NCBI GenBank assembly: GCA_021324155.1
Contig: JAJPJQ010000037.1
Span: 1-36,426, forward strand
DNA length: 36,426 nucleotides
Source: Pseudomonadota bacterium
GTDB taxonomy: Bacteria; Desulfobacterota; Binatia; UBA9968
Reading direction: 5' to 3'
A program made the translations under genes and the position numbers. Positions 16,318 through 25,009 of the stretch are shown here, one piece after another. The notes under the pieces are model-generated. The model was given only the letters and a program-made list of their open reading frames with translations, was not told the origin of the DNA and did no database searches. Each line of letters opens with the position of its first letter. Position 1 is the stretch's first letter.

Positions 16318-16725
16318 CTATGCGGCCAGGCGCGCTCTCCTTTTTTTGCAGCCGCTCGTGCCGCCGCCATCCTTTTTCGGTTGCGCCGCGCGATTTAAAT
16401 GCCGCAACAAACCCTTCCGGATGTATTGCGGATTCCATCCGAGCGTCACGCACACCTGATTGAAGGAAAACAGCCAGTCGCTGTCCTGTTCCAGGATCCA
16501 TTCTTCGGCGTCTTCGAACAGCTGCCGCGTCTTCGGACTGCGCGACGAAGCGTATTTCTGAAAGCATTCGATCGCGTCTTCGAGCACCGCCAGCATCAAC
16601 GTTTTCTCAGGCAGGAGCGGCAGCCGCCGTTGAAACGTATTTTGATACTGGGCAGGTAAAACTGGATCCAGTTGGAAAAGAGATCGGATTTTGTCGTCTA
16701 CAGTCAATTTCGTGCCATAGCTCAT
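16318..16725 (-). CDS. Conserved-looking small cytoplasmic protein of unknown function
   Basis: The 135-aa product has GGGGAG seven nt before its ATG. The core reads MLAVLEDAIECFQKY, then FEDAEEWILEQDSDWLFSF and NQVCVTLGWNPQYIRKGLL. This looks helical and ends with a basic, Lys/Arg-rich tail. I recall similar short proteins as unannotated in Deltaproteobacteria and related phyla. The C-terminal helix pair before the tail could be a helix-turn-helix (VTLGWNPQYIRKGLLRHL), which would suggest DNA binding, but this is weak. It is convergent with the exported 202-aa protein. Confidence 0.7.
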   Translation of the reverse strand: MSYGTKLTVDDKIRSLFQLDPVLPAQYQNTFQRRLPLLPEKTLMLAVLEDAIECFQKYASSRSPKTRQLFEDAEEWILEQDSDWLFSFNQVCVTLGWNPQYIRKGLLRHLNRAAQPKKDGGGTSGCKKRRARLAA

Positions 16726-16817
16726 TGGAACGCTCCCCTTCTGTGGAAATAATACGCGTCGACCCTCGAGACGGATTGTCGGCGCGGAACTGTAACGCCA
16801 TCGCGGGAATGCCCGCG

Positions 16818-17144
16818 TTAGCTGACAGTCGGGGGAGCGCGTGCGAAGGCGGAACGCAGCAGAAAATTACGCGGAAGCTGCTGCGCGGCGTCGGCAGAAA
16901 AAACCCGGGCGGTGAAAGAAGGCTGCCAGTCGAGCGCCGCCGTCGCAACGGCGTCGAGTTTTTCGCCACCGGGATTTTCTTTCGAGTCTTTGGTAACCTT
17001 GGCGACGAAGCTGTGACTCGGCTGTGACAGCGTGATCTCGATGTCCCAATCGTCCTGCAGGCACAGGGCGAATATCGTGAACGCGAGCGCGCCTAGAATC
17101 AGGCGCGGCCAAGCGCTGTGGATAAGTTTATCCGTAAGGGACAT
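16818..17144 (-). CDS. Small N-terminally anchored protein, unknown function
   Basis: The 108-aa product has one hydrophobic segment (WPRLILGALAFTIFALCL, about residues 12-29) followed by a polar region with FVAKVTKDSKENPGGEKLDA. It would be a periplasmic protein with an uncleaved anchor or signal. No clear Shine-Dalgarno precedes the ATG at 17144. No family is recognised. Coding is supported by the coherent anchor and by a position flanking the repeat-rich divergent region at 17153-17260. A short hairpin, CGCGGG/CCCGCG at 16802-16817, lies just after the stop but lacks a U-tract. Confidence 0.5.
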   Translation of the reverse strand: MSLTDKLIHSAWPRLILGALAFTIFALCLQDDWDIEITLSQPSHSFVAKVTKDSKENPGGEKLDAVATAALDWQPSFTARVFSADAAQQLPRNFLLRSAFARAPPTVS

Positions 17145-17152
17145 GCGAGCTT

Positions 17153-17223
17153 GGTATACGAAAACCCATGGAACATGTCAATGGGTTTTTCAATACCTAG
17201 TTGAAAAACAATATGGGTTTTTC
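17153..17223. promoter_or_regulatory. Inverted and direct repeats in a divergent promoter region
   Basis: GGTATACGAAAACCCAT (17153-17169) is the imperfect inverse of ATGGGTTTTTCAATACC (17181-17197), with an 11-nt centre. The half-site ATGGGTTTTTC recurs as a direct copy at 17213-17223, 32 bp after 17181. The region is AT-rich and lies between two divergent genes. Two TTGACAA motifs follow at 17233-17239 and 17253-17259. The layout suits an operator array for a dimeric repressor, possibly controlling the EamA gene. Confidence 0.55.
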
Positions 17224-17305
17224 TGTCGATATTTGACAACTCTTTGCAACGTTGACAAAGACACGGAAGCATCATGCGGAGCCTAACGGATAATCCTCGA
17301 GAATC

Positions 17306-18211
17306 ATGAATGAATTTCGTGGTTTAGCAGCGGCCCTGATCGGCAGCTTTCTCGGCGGTACCGCCTCCGCCGGGACTCGTTTTGCCGTGGGCGCGCTCGA
17401 TCCTCTGGCCGTCGTCGCGTTGCGCTACGGCATCGGAGCGCTTTTTTTGGCACCCTTTGCCGCGGTGTCTCTGCGGAAGCTCGGCAGCTTCCGCGAGGCT
17501 GCTTCGGTCGTAGCGCTCGGCGTCGTTTTTTTCGCCTTGTATCCTTATCTATTTTCGCTCGCCTTCGCGCACACGACCGCGGCGCGCGGGGCGCTTGTGC
17601 TTTCCACGATGCCGCTCATGACCATGGCCATCGCCCTTCTGCTGGGTGAGGAGAGATTTTCGTTGCGCAGACTCATCGGCATCGTTCTCGCGATGGCGGG
17701 ACTCGCCTATGCGCTGTCGCCCAAGTTGGAGAGCGCGGCGCCCGATGCCCGAAAAGGCGATCTCATCATGATCACCGCGGCTTTCGTCCAGGCCGGCTGC
17801 AACGTCGTGTCCCGGTCTTACATCAAGCGCTTCGGCGCGCTTCCGTTCACGGCGCTCGCAATGTGCGTCGGCGCCGCTGTGCTGGTCGGCTTTTCGGCAG
17901 CGACGAATGTTTTCGAACCACTTGGCGCATTGAGCGGCGCCGTGTGGGCAGTGATGATCTATTTAGGCGTAATCGGCTGTGCTTTCCTGTGGGTGCTCTG
18001 GTCGGCGGGCATACGGCTGGCAAGCCCGTCGCTCGTGGCAATGACGGTGACCGTTAACGCGCTCACGGCTTCTTTCCTCGGCGCAGTCTTTTTATCCGAG
18101 CCTGTGGGCCGCGAGTTCTTTGCGGGATTGATCGCTGTCTTCGCGGGGATCGCGGTTGCGACAAATGCGTTCACCAGAAGGTCGGCCGTCCGAGAACTGC
18201 CGCCCGTCTAA
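17306..18211 (+). CDS. EamA/DMT-superfamily transporter
   Basis: The 301-aa product has ten predicted membrane helices arranged as two EamA repeats (about 5-140 and 150-290), the usual layout of drug/metabolite transporters of the inner membrane. Typical phrases are ALRYGIGALFLAPFA, ALVLSTMPLMTMAIALLLGEE (end of repeat one) and LTASFLGAVFLSEPV (end of repeat two). These pumps export amino acids, metabolites or toxic compounds; the substrate cannot be read from sequence. It is the first gene of a plus-strand run and lies directly after a repeat-rich regulatory region. Confidence 0.9.
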   Translation: MNEFRGLAAALIGSFLGGTASAGTRFAVGALDPLAVVALRYGIGALFLAPFAAVSLRKLGSFREAASVVALGVVFFALYPYLFSLAFAHTTAARGALVLSTMPLMTMAIALLLGEERFSLRRLIGIVLAMAGLAYALSPKLESAAPDARKGDLIMITAAFVQAGCNVVSRSYIKRFGALPFTALAMCVGAAVLVGFSAATNVFEPLGALSGAVWAVMIYLGVIGCAFLWVLWSAGIRLASPSLVAMTVTVNALTASFLGAVFLSEPVGREFFAGLIAVFAGIAVATNAFTRRSAVRELPPV

Positions 18212-18279
18212 TATCCAGTACGCGTGGCTCCAAGGATTGCCGCGTGTTATAAGACACAGGTGCCGAAACGATACCATCT

Positions 18280-19134
18280 ATGAAGAGGCATCGATTCAAG
18301 CAAGTCGATGTATTCACGCGAGAGCCCTTCATGGGCAATCCCGTCGCCGTCGTTATCGGCGCCGACGGATTGATGACGGAGGAGATGCAGCGAATCGCGG
18401 CGTGGACCAATCTCTCCGAGACGACATTCATCCTGCGTTCCGAGCGCGCCGACTATCGCTTGAGAATCTTCACGCCGAAACGTGAGCTGGGCTTCGCCGG
18501 CCATCCAGTGATCGGCAGCGCGCACGCGGCGCTGGAAAGCGGCTACGCCGAGGCGCGCGGCGGCGTACTGCGCCAGGAGTGCGGAGCGGGTATTTTTGAC
18601 TTGTCGGTCGAGGAGAATGCCGACGCCCGGCGCATCTTCGTCCGCGCGCCCGGCCCGAAGATCAGCGGCTTCGACGCCGTGGATGCGCTCGCAGCCGCGC
18701 TCAGCGCGGGAATCTCGCCTTCCCCGCTCGTGATCGAAACCGGCCCCAAGTGGATCGTGGCGGACCTCGCCAGCGCCGAGAAGGTCGCGGCGGCGAAGCC
18801 GGATTTGAACGCCGTTGCAGAGCTCAGCGCCGCACACAGCGCAACCGGCGTCGTCATATTCGGCAAAGCCGAAGACGGCGTAAGCGCGCTTCACGTGAGA
18901 GCGTTCGCCCCCGGCGACGGCATTCCCGAAGATCCCGTCTGCGGCAGCGGCAACGCCGCCGTCGGCGCGTACCTCCATCATACCGGTGCGCGAAGCGAAT
19001 ACGGCTCGGCCTATATCGCGCGCCAGGGTATGAACGTCGGCCGTGACGGGCGCATTGCCGTCCGGATCACCGACAAGGGCGTCGAGATCGGCGGCGGTGC
19101 CATAACGACGGTGGACGGTCACATCGACATCTAA
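18280..19134 (+). CDS. PhzF-family isomerase/epimerase-like protein
   Basis: The 284-aa product matches the PhzF fold, two diaminopimelate-epimerase-like halves. Conserved segments are FMGNPVAVV, NLSETTFIL with the catalytic Glu47, FTPKRELGFAGHPVIGSAHA, and DPVCGSGNAAVGAYL. PhzF itself isomerises trans-2,3-dihydro-3-hydroxyanthranilate in phenazine synthesis, but most family members occur without phenazine genes, as here, and their reactions are unknown. The next gene starts 5 nt downstream and encodes an FAD monooxygenase-type protein, so the pair may act in one pathway. No clear Shine-Dalgarno is visible. Confidence 0.88.
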   Translation: MKRHRFKQVDVFTREPFMGNPVAVVIGADGLMTEEMQRIAAWTNLSETTFILRSERADYRLRIFTPKRELGFAGHPVIGSAHAALESGYAEARGGVLRQECGAGIFDLSVEENADARRIFVRAPGPKISGFDAVDALAAALSAGISPSPLVIETGPKWIVADLASAEKVAAAKPDLNAVAELSAAHSATGVVIFGKAEDGVSALHVRAFAPGDGIPEDPVCGSGNAAVGAYLHHTGARSEYGSAYIARQGMNVGRDGRIAVRITDKGVEIGGGAITTVDGHIDI

Positions 19135-19139
19135 GCTCT

Positions 19140-20360
19140 ATGACCGATAAAAACCTTCACACGACGTGTGTTATTGCCGGCGGCGGGCCCGCCGGCATGA
19201 TGCTCGGCTACCTGCTCGCGCGCGCCGGCGTCGACGTCGCGGTGCTGGAAAAGCACGCCGATTTCCTGCGCGACTTCCGCGGCGATACCATTCACCCTTC
19301 GACCCTCGAAGTCATGCACGAGCTCGGCCTGCTCAATGAATTTCTCAAGCTGCCGCACCAGGAGATACGCCATCTGACTGGGCAGCTCGGCACCCTAGAT
19401 CTTACGCTGGCCGATTTCTCCAACGTGCCGACGCGCTGCAAATTCATCGCCTTGATTCCCCAGTGGGACTTTTTGAATTTTCTCGCGGAGCACGCCGCGC
19501 GATATCCGAACTTCAAGATTCTGATGGAAGCCGAAGCGACGGATCTGATCAACGAAGATGGGCGCATCGTGGGCCTGCGCGGGCGAACGAAAGACGGTCC
19601 GCTCGACGCGCGCGCCGATCTCGTTGTCGCCGCGGACGGCCGCGGCTCGGTGCTGCGCGAGCGCGCCGGGCTGTCGATCATCGACCTCGGAGCGCCGATG
19701 GACGTCTTGTGGTTCCGGCTCTCCCGCAGGCCCGGCGATTCCGCTCAGGTCATGGGACGCTTTGACCGGGGCAGAATTTTCGTCATGATCAACCGCGGCG
19801 ACTACTGGCAGTGCGGCTTTGTCATCGCCAAGGGACGCAATGAGGAGATCCGGCGCGAAGGCTTGGACGCGTTTCGCGCGCGCGTCGCGGAGGCCGGGCC
19901 GCAGTTCAAAGACCGCGTCGGCGAGATTACGGATTGGGAGCAGGTCAAGCTCCTGACCGTCAAGGTCGACCGGCTGAAAGAATGGTCTTGCCCCGGCCTT
20001 CTCTGCATCGGCGACGCGGCGCACGCGATGTCGCCGGTCGGCGGCGTCGGCATCAATCTCGCGATCCAGGACGCGGTCGCCGCGGCGAACATTCTCGCCG
20101 CGCCACTCAAAGAAAATCGGCTCAAGCCCGACGATCTCCACGCCGTGCAGCGCCGCCGCGAGTGGCCGACGCGCGTGACCCAGGCGCTGCAGGTCGCCGT
20201 GCAGAAGCGCGTCATCGCCCGCGCACTGGATGAGACCGAGCGTTTCCACCCGCCGCTCCTGCTCCGCTGGTTGGCGAGAATCTCTCTGCTGCGACGCATC
20301 CCGGCGCGGCTCATCGGCGTCGGCGTCCGGCCGGAGCACGTGAGCGCGGCGCTACGGTAA
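19140..20360 (+). CDS. FAD-dependent oxidoreductase, group A flavin monooxygenase type
   Basis: The 406-aa product belongs to the p-hydroxybenzoate hydroxylase/UbiH-type family. Three FAD fingerprints are present: GGGPAG at 14-19 in the Rossmann beta-alpha-beta, the DG motif LVVAADGRGS near 163-172, and the GD motif CIGDAAHAMSPVGGVGINLA near 291-310. Members hydroxylate aromatic or polyketide-like substrates with NAD(P)H and O2. The product starts 5 nt after the PhzF-like gene. The C-terminal tail lacks the thioredoxin-like domain of phenol hydroxylases. The substrate is unknown. Confidence 0.9.
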   Translation: MTDKNLHTTCVIAGGGPAGMMLGYLLARAGVDVAVLEKHADFLRDFRGDTIHPSTLEVMHELGLLNEFLKLPHQEIRHLTGQLGTLDLTLADFSNVPTRCKFIALIPQWDFLNFLAEHAARYPNFKILMEAEATDLINEDGRIVGLRGRTKDGPLDARADLVVAADGRGSVLRERAGLSIIDLGAPMDVLWFRLSRRPGDSAQVMGRFDRGRIFVMINRGDYWQCGFVIAKGRNEEIRREGLDAFRARVAEAGPQFKDRVGEITDWEQVKLLTVKVDRLKEWSCPGLLCIGDAAHAMSPVGGVGINLAIQDAVAAANILAAPLKENRLKPDDLHAVQRRREWPTRVTQALQVAVQKRVIARALDETERFHPPLLLRWLARISLLRRIPARLIGVGVRPEHVSAALR

Positions 20361-20433
20361 AACAGCCCCTTGAATTGTCAGCGGCGGCGCGCTAAGCCGT
20401 TTGCGTTTCAATTTTTCAGTCCTGAGGTCTGCT

Positions 20434-21063
20434 ATGCGAATCCTGAATCACCTCTTCGAAAACAACCGCAAGTGGGCGTCGACGATGACGCAGCGCGACC
20501 CGAATTTTTTCAAGCGGCTCTCGCACCAGCAGACACCGCAATATCTCTGGATCGGCTGCGCGGACAGCCGCGTGCCGGCGAACGAGATCGTGGGCCTTTT
20601 GCCCGGAGAGCTCTTCGTCCACCGTAACGTCGCGAACGTCGTCGTCCATAGCGATTTAAATTGTCTATCGGTGATCCAGTATGCGGTCGAAACGCTGCGC
20701 GTACAGCACATCATCGTGTGCGGCCACTACGGCTGCGGCGGCGTGCTGGCAGCGCTCCGCGGCGAGCAGCTCGGCCTCATCGATAATTGGCTGAGACACG
20801 TGCAGGATGTGCGCGATAAAAATTTCCCCGCCCTCGAATTTTTCCGCGACGAAGCCGAGCGCCATCATCGGCTCTGCGAGTTGAACGTCGTCGAGCAGGT
20901 GCTGAACGTCTGCAGGACGACCGTCGTGCAGGGCGCCTGGGAGCGCGGGCAGTCGCTAGCCGTCCACGGCTGGATCTACAGCATCGGCGACGGTCTGCTG
21001 CGCGATCTCGATATCTGCATTACCTCTCCCACCGAAATGCGCCAGCGCGCTGCTAAGCCTTAA
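20434..21063 (+). CDS. can: Beta-class carbonic anhydrase
   Basis: The 209-aa product is very close in pattern to Escherichia coli Can: LWIGCADSRVPANEIVGL, GELFVHRNVANVVVHSDLN and HIIVCGHYGCGGVLAAL. Zinc ligands are Cys42, His98 and Cys101, with the Asp44/Arg46 dyad. It hydrates CO2 to bicarbonate in the cytoplasm. GAGGT five nt before the ATG at 20434 selects this start over an in-frame ATG 33 nt upstream. The GarR-like gene follows after 18 nt. Confidence 0.95.
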   Translation: MRILNHLFENNRKWASTMTQRDPNFFKRLSHQQTPQYLWIGCADSRVPANEIVGLLPGELFVHRNVANVVVHSDLNCLSVIQYAVETLRVQHIIVCGHYGCGGVLAALRGEQLGLIDNWLRHVQDVRDKNFPALEFFRDEAERHHRLCELNVVEQVLNVCRTTVVQGAWERGQSLAVHGWIYSIGDGLLRDLDICITSPTEMRQRAAKP

Positions 21064-21081
21064 CGGCTTGGGGAGACAACC

Positions 21082-21969
21082 ATGAGCGAAACGATCGGCT
21101 TCATCGGCCTCGGCATCATGGGCAAGCCGATGGCGCGGAATCTCCTGAAAGCCGGCTATCCGCTGCTCGTTCATAACAGGAGCCGCGCTTCGGTCGAGGA
21201 GCTGGCCCAGGAAGGCGCGGCGCCGGCGGCGAGCGCGCTCGAAGTCGCCGCCGCGGCGGACATTCTAATGACCATGCTGCCCGATTCGCCCGATGCCGAG
21301 CAGGTCTACAGCGGAGCGGACGGAGTTTTCGCCGGCGTGAAGACGGGCGCGCTGCTGATCGACATGTCGACGATCTCGCCGATCGTCGCGCGCAAGCTCG
21401 CGGCCGAGGCGGAACGCCGCGGCTGCGATATGCTCGATGCGCCGGTGAGCGGCGGCGAAGCCGGCGCGATCGGCGCGACGCTGTCCATCATGATCGGCGG
21501 CAAGACCTCCGCCGTCGAGCGCGCCATGCCCGTGTTTCAGAAGCTCGGCAAAAACATCGTACACGTCGGCGAAACCGGCGCCGGACAGATCGCCAAGGCG
21601 GCGAATCAGATCGTCGTCGGCGTCACGATCGCCGCCGTGAGCGAAGCGCTCGTACTAGCCGCAAAGGGCGGCGTCGATCCGGCGAAGGTCCGCGAGGTGC
21701 TGCTCGGCGGCTTTGCGCAATCGAAAATCCTCGACGCGCACGGGCTCAAGATGCTGGAGAGAAACTTCAAACCCGGCTTTCGCATCCGGCTGCACGAGAA
21801 GGATTTGAAGATCGCGCTGGCGAGCGGCTCGGAGTACGGGGTGCCGCTGACGACGACCGCGGTCGTCGCGCAGATGATGGCGGCGCTTAAAGCCACCGGC
21901 CGCGGGGATTTGGATCACGCCGCGCTGGTCAACTTGATCGAGGACCTGGCCGGAAAGAAGCTGGCCTGA
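21082..21969 (+). CDS. garR: 2-hydroxy-3-oxopropionate (tartronate semialdehyde) reductase-like
   Basis: The 295-aa product matches GarR across its length. It has the NAD(P) motif GFIGLGIMGKPMARNL, the substrate-binding DAPVSGGEAGA at 119-129, the catalytic Lys172 in GAGQIAKAANQI and the C-terminal NFKPGFRIRLHEKDLKIAL. The family reduces tartronate semialdehyde to D-glycerate or oxidises related beta-hydroxyacids. GGGGAGAC lies upstream of the ATG. No glyoxylate carboligase or glycerate kinase is adjacent, so other beta-hydroxyacids remain possible. The gene ends the plus-strand group; a 188-nt gap with repeated TTC boxes follows. Confidence 0.88.
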   Translation: MSETIGFIGLGIMGKPMARNLLKAGYPLLVHNRSRASVEELAQEGAAPAASALEVAAAADILMTMLPDSPDAEQVYSGADGVFAGVKTGALLIDMSTISPIVARKLAAEAERRGCDMLDAPVSGGEAGAIGATLSIMIGGKTSAVERAMPVFQKLGKNIVHVGETGAGQIAKAANQIVVGVTIAAVSEALVLAAKGGVDPAKVREVLLGGFAQSKILDAHGLKMLERNFKPGFRIRLHEKDLKIALASGSEYGVPLTTTAVVAQMMAALKATGRGDLDHAALVNLIEDLAGKKLA

Positions 21970-22075
21970 AAACTCCTTAGTCCGCTTGCTAATCGGAAGC
22001 CGAGCGATTTCAGCCCCTTCCAGCCCATAATCCTCCCCTTCACCTTTCGTCCGCTCCGGTCGAACAAGTCAATTA

Positions 22076-22113
22076 TTCCCGAATTTTTCGAACTATTTTC
22101 ATACTGCTTTCGA
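22076..22113 (+). promoter_or_regulatory. Four 11-bp-phased TTC boxes resembling CreB cre tags
   Basis: TTC occurs at 22076, 22087, 22098 and 22109, exactly 11 bp apart, as TTCCC, TTCGA, TTCAT and TTCGA with six-nt spacers. The Escherichia coli CreB site is TTCAC-N6-TTCAC, which has the same period. The array lies 45-82 nt before the start of an operon encoding CreB and CreC homologues. A perfect palindrome, GGAAAATTTTCC (22133-22144), and a strong ribosome site, AAAGGAGGG (22146-22154), follow. The rest of 21970-22075 shows nothing clear. Confidence 0.5.
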
Positions 22114-22157
22114 ATCCGGCCTCTACCTTTGCGGAAAATTTTCCCAAAGGAGGGCTC

Positions 22158-24164
22158 ATGTTCAAGGTCTCACGCAGGTTTTTGTTAGTGCTGTTCGTCG
22201 CCGCCGGCTTTGCAGCATTCACGACCCGGGCGGAGGAGCCGCCCGGCGACCGCACGCTGTCGCCCTATTTCCTGATCGAGAGCGCCGATCAATCGGTCGA
22301 CCGCTTTCCGTTAAAGGACACGCAAGTCGAAGTCGATATCAGCGGCGTCATCGCCGAGGTCGTCGTCCGGCAAACGTATTCGAACGACGGCACGCGCCCG
22401 ATCAGCGGCCGCTACATCTTCCCGCTGTCGACGCGGGCCGCAGTTCACGGCATGCAGATGACGATCGGCAACAACGTCATCACCGCGAAGATCAAAGAGC
22501 GCGAGGAAGCGCAAAAAGAGTTTCAGGAGGCCCAGAGCCAGGGCAAAACTGCATCGCTGCTGCAGCAGCAGCGGCCGAACGTCTTCAGCATGAACGTCGC
22601 GAACATCCTGCCGGGGGATAACGTTGAGATCGAGCTGCGCTACACTGAGCTTTTGGTGCCGACGGATAAAACCTACGAATTCGTCTACCCAACCGTCGTC
22701 GGCCCGCGCTATGCGGGCCAGCCGAAAGAGGAAGCGGTGGAAACCGATCGATGGGTGCAGAGCTCGTACCTGCCCGAACGCGCGGACCCACCCACAAAGT
22801 TCAACATTACCACCCGGCTTTCGACCGGCGTGCCGCTGCAAGAAATCGCCGTCGCGTCGCACGACACCGATATCCTTCAAGAGAGCCCGTCGCGAGCGAC
22901 GGTCGCGCTCATCGACCCCGACACCTTCAGCGGCAATCGCGATTACATCCTCAAGTTCCGGCTCGCCGGCGACGAAATCCAGTCGGGCCTGATGGTGTAT
23001 CGCGGCGATGATGAGAACTTTTTCCTTTTGATGGTGCAGCCGCCGCGGAAAGTCCTCCCGGCGCTCATCCCGCCGCGCGAATATATTTTCGTTGTCGATG
23101 TCTCCGGATCCATGAACGGCTTTCCACTGGAAGTCTCCAAAACACTGCTCAAAGACCTAATCGGAAATTTGCGGCCGACAGACAAGTTTAACGTAGTCCT
23201 GTTCGCAGGCGCTTCGCGCGTCATGGCGCCCGCGTCGCTGCCCGCGAGCGCCGGCAATGTCGCGCGCGCGGTCCAATTGATCGACCGCCAGCAAGGCGGC
23301 GGCGCGACCGAGCTACTGGGCGCGCTGCAGCAAGCGAATGCGATTCCCCGCGATCAGGCTTTTTCCCGGACCGTACTCGTCGTGACCGACGGCTTCATCG
23401 CCGCCGAGCGTGCCGCGCTGGAGGAGATTCGCAGCCACCTGCATGACACGAATGTTTTCGCGTTCGGGATCGGCAGCAGCGTCAACCGCTATCTCATTGA
23501 GGGCGTGGCCTTCGCGGGTCAAGGGGAGCCCTTCGTTGTCGGCGATGCCACGGAAGCGCCCGAGGCAGCGCGGAAGTTTCGCGAATACGTTCAATCTCCG
23601 ATGCTGCGGAACATCGCGCTTTCGTACACCGGATTCGATGCGTACGACATCGAGCCGGCCGAGATTCCCGATCTTTTTGCCGACCGTCCGATCGTCGTCT
23701 TCGGAAAGTGGCGCGGCGCCTCGAATGGAGTCGTAACGGTCTCCGGGAATGCGGGCAACGGAGTGTACACGCAAAGATTCAATATGGCCGAAGCGCAATC
23801 CTCCGAGGCGGATCACGCGCTGCGCTATCTGTGGGCGCGGACGCGCATCGCGCGCTTGTCGGATTACGTGTTCGACGGCGATCCGCAGATTAACCGGCCC
23901 GCAGTCACGACGCTCGGGCTCCAGTACAATCTCCTGACGCCTTACACATCGTTCATCGCCGTCCACGAAGTCGTGCGCAATCCTGGCGGCGACAGCGAAG
24001 AGGTGGACCAGCCGCGGCCGCTGCCGCTGTATGTCTCGAATCTCGCCGTGAACAGGGTTCCCGAACCCGGAATGACTCTGCTCGTCGCAATTATCCTGCT
24101 GCTTTTCTCCGCAACGATGGTGCGGCGAAAACGGCTTCTTGACTTCGTGCGGCGTCGGCGATGA
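22158..24164 (+). CDS. VIT-VWA surface protein with PEP-CTERM sorting signal (exosortase target)
   Basis: The 668-aa product starts with a Sec signal (MFKVSRRFLLVLFVAAGFAA). Residues about 35-165 form a VIT domain (ISGRYIFPLSTRAAVHGM, then KIKEREEAQKEFQEA), as in inter-alpha-trypsin inhibitor heavy chains. A von Willebrand A domain follows at about 306-480 with MIDAS residues DVSGS (314-318) and Asp411 in VTDG. The C-terminus is a PEP-CTERM tripartite signal: VPEPG (634-638), a hydrophobic helix and an Arg/Lys-rich end. This signal is cut by exosortases for surface anchoring or secretion. The stop overlaps the start of the exosortase gene. The domain order matches targets of the proteobacterial dedicated sortase system, which end in LPXTG instead. 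Confidence 0.92.
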   Translation: MFKVSRRFLLVLFVAAGFAAFTTRAEEPPGDRTLSPYFLIESADQSVDRFPLKDTQVEVDISGVIAEVVVRQTYSNDGTRPISGRYIFPLSTRAAVHGMQMTIGNNVITAKIKEREEAQKEFQEAQSQGKTASLLQQQRPNVFSMNVANILPGDNVEIELRYTELLVPTDKTYEFVYPTVVGPRYAGQPKEEAVETDRWVQSSYLPERADPPTKFNITTRLSTGVPLQEIAVASHDTDILQESPSRATVALIDPDTFSGNRDYILKFRLAGDEIQSGLMVYRGDDENFFLLMVQPPRKVLPALIPPREYIFVVDVSGSMNGFPLEVSKTLLKDLIGNLRPTDKFNVVLFAGASRVMAPASLPASAGNVARAVQLIDRQQGGGATELLGALQQANAIPRDQAFSRTVLVVTDGFIAAERAALEEIRSHLHDTNVFAFGIGSSVNRYLIEGVAFAGQGEPFVVGDATEAPEAARKFREYVQSPMLRNIALSYTGFDAYDIEPAEIPDLFADRPIVVFGKWRGASNGVVTVSGNAGNGVYTQRFNMAEAQSSEADHALRYLWARTRIARLSDYVFDGDPQINRPAVTTLGLQYNLLTPYTSFIAVHEVVRNPGGDSEEVDQPRPLPLYVSNLAVNRVPEPGMTLLVAIILLLFSATMVRRKRLLDFVRRRR

Positions 24165-25009
24165 GCGCTCGGCCGGAGCTCAGAGCCGTGCAACTGTCCT
24201 GCCGCGAAGCGACAAAATCTGCGCTCAAGACGCTCGGCGTCCACGCGCTTCGCAACGCCGCGTATCTGCTGCCGGCGCTCGGCCTGGCGGTAATGATCAA
24301 ATATCATTACAGCCGCGCCGGCAGCGAAGACCTCCGGTGGATCCTCTGGCCCACCGCGCGACTCGTGGAGCTCTTCAGCGGAATCGCATTCGCCGAAGAG
24401 CTCCATGCAGGCTTCATCAGCCACAGCCGCGGTATCCTCATCGCGCCCGCGTGCGCGGGCGTGAATTTCCTCGTCGTCGCGTTCTCGGTCGCGGTGGTCG
24501 CCGGCCTGCGGCATATTAGGAAATTAAACCTTCAGATGGCTTGGCTCGCCGCTGCGCTGATCAGTGCTTACGTCGTCACTATATGCGTCAATGCCGCGAG
24601 GATCCTTGCGTCGATCTATTCGTACGAGACGCGGCTTTTTTCATTGTGGATAGCTCCGGCGCGGCTGCACCTCCTGGAAGGCGTTTTGATTTACTGCTTT
24701 TTCCTCAGCATCTTTTATAGGATAATCGACGGCGGCCTAAGCAGGGCATGCAGTCCAAGCGCATCGGCTGTGTCCGAAAAGCAGGACCCGCGATTCAGGA
24801 TGACAGCGGCATTACCTTCATTTTGTTACTTGGTCGTGACGCTCCTCGTCCCATTGCTACATGGCGCGGCGAGCGGCGAACCGGGACGATTCGCGGAACA
24901 CGCGGCAATCGTGTTGACGGCGTGTTGCGTCGTCGGGCTCCTTTTTTCGTCGCAGGTTGGATGCAGGCGGATGCGCGACCTGCTTAGGCAGCGCCCGACC
25001 CGCGAATGA
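24161..25009 (+). CDS. Exosortase (XrtK-like), dedicated to the adjacent VIT-VWA protein
   Basis: The 282-aa integral membrane protein carries the exosortase catalytic triad: Cys98 in IAPACAGVNFL, Arg147 in CVNAARIL and His170 in ARLHLLEGV. Six or more membrane helices surround these. Exosortases are transpeptidase-like enzymes that process PEP-CTERM tails at the inner membrane. From memory the sequence best resembles the exosortase K class; this needs an HMM search. The last 85 residues form an extension with two more hydrophobic segments. ATGA overlaps link it to the target gene upstream and to creB downstream. No EPS synthesis genes, which accompany most exosortases, are nearby. Confidence 0.9.
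   Translation: MSARPELRAVQLSCREATKSALKTLGVHALRNAAYLLPALGLAVMIKYHYSRAGSEDLRWILWPTARLVELFSGIAFAEELHAGFISHSRGILIAPACAGVNFLVVAFSVAVVAGLRHIRKLNLQMAWLAAALISAYVVTICVNAARILASIYSYETRLFSLWIAPARLHLLEGVLIYCFFLSIFYRIIDGGLSRACSPSASAVSEKQDPRFRMTAALPSFCYLVVTLLVPLLHGAASGEPGRFAEHAAIVLTACCVVGLLFSSQVGCRRMRDLLRQRPTRE

Noticed and set aside
16802-16817. Rho-independent terminator after the 108-aa gene
   Set aside because: The six-pair hairpin has no U-tract on the relevant strand; it is noted only as a hairpin.
18280-20360. Phenazine biosynthesis locus from the PhzF-like and FAD monooxygenase pair
   Set aside because: No phzA/B, phzD, phzE or phzG is present; PhzF-like proteins are widespread outside phenazine pathways.
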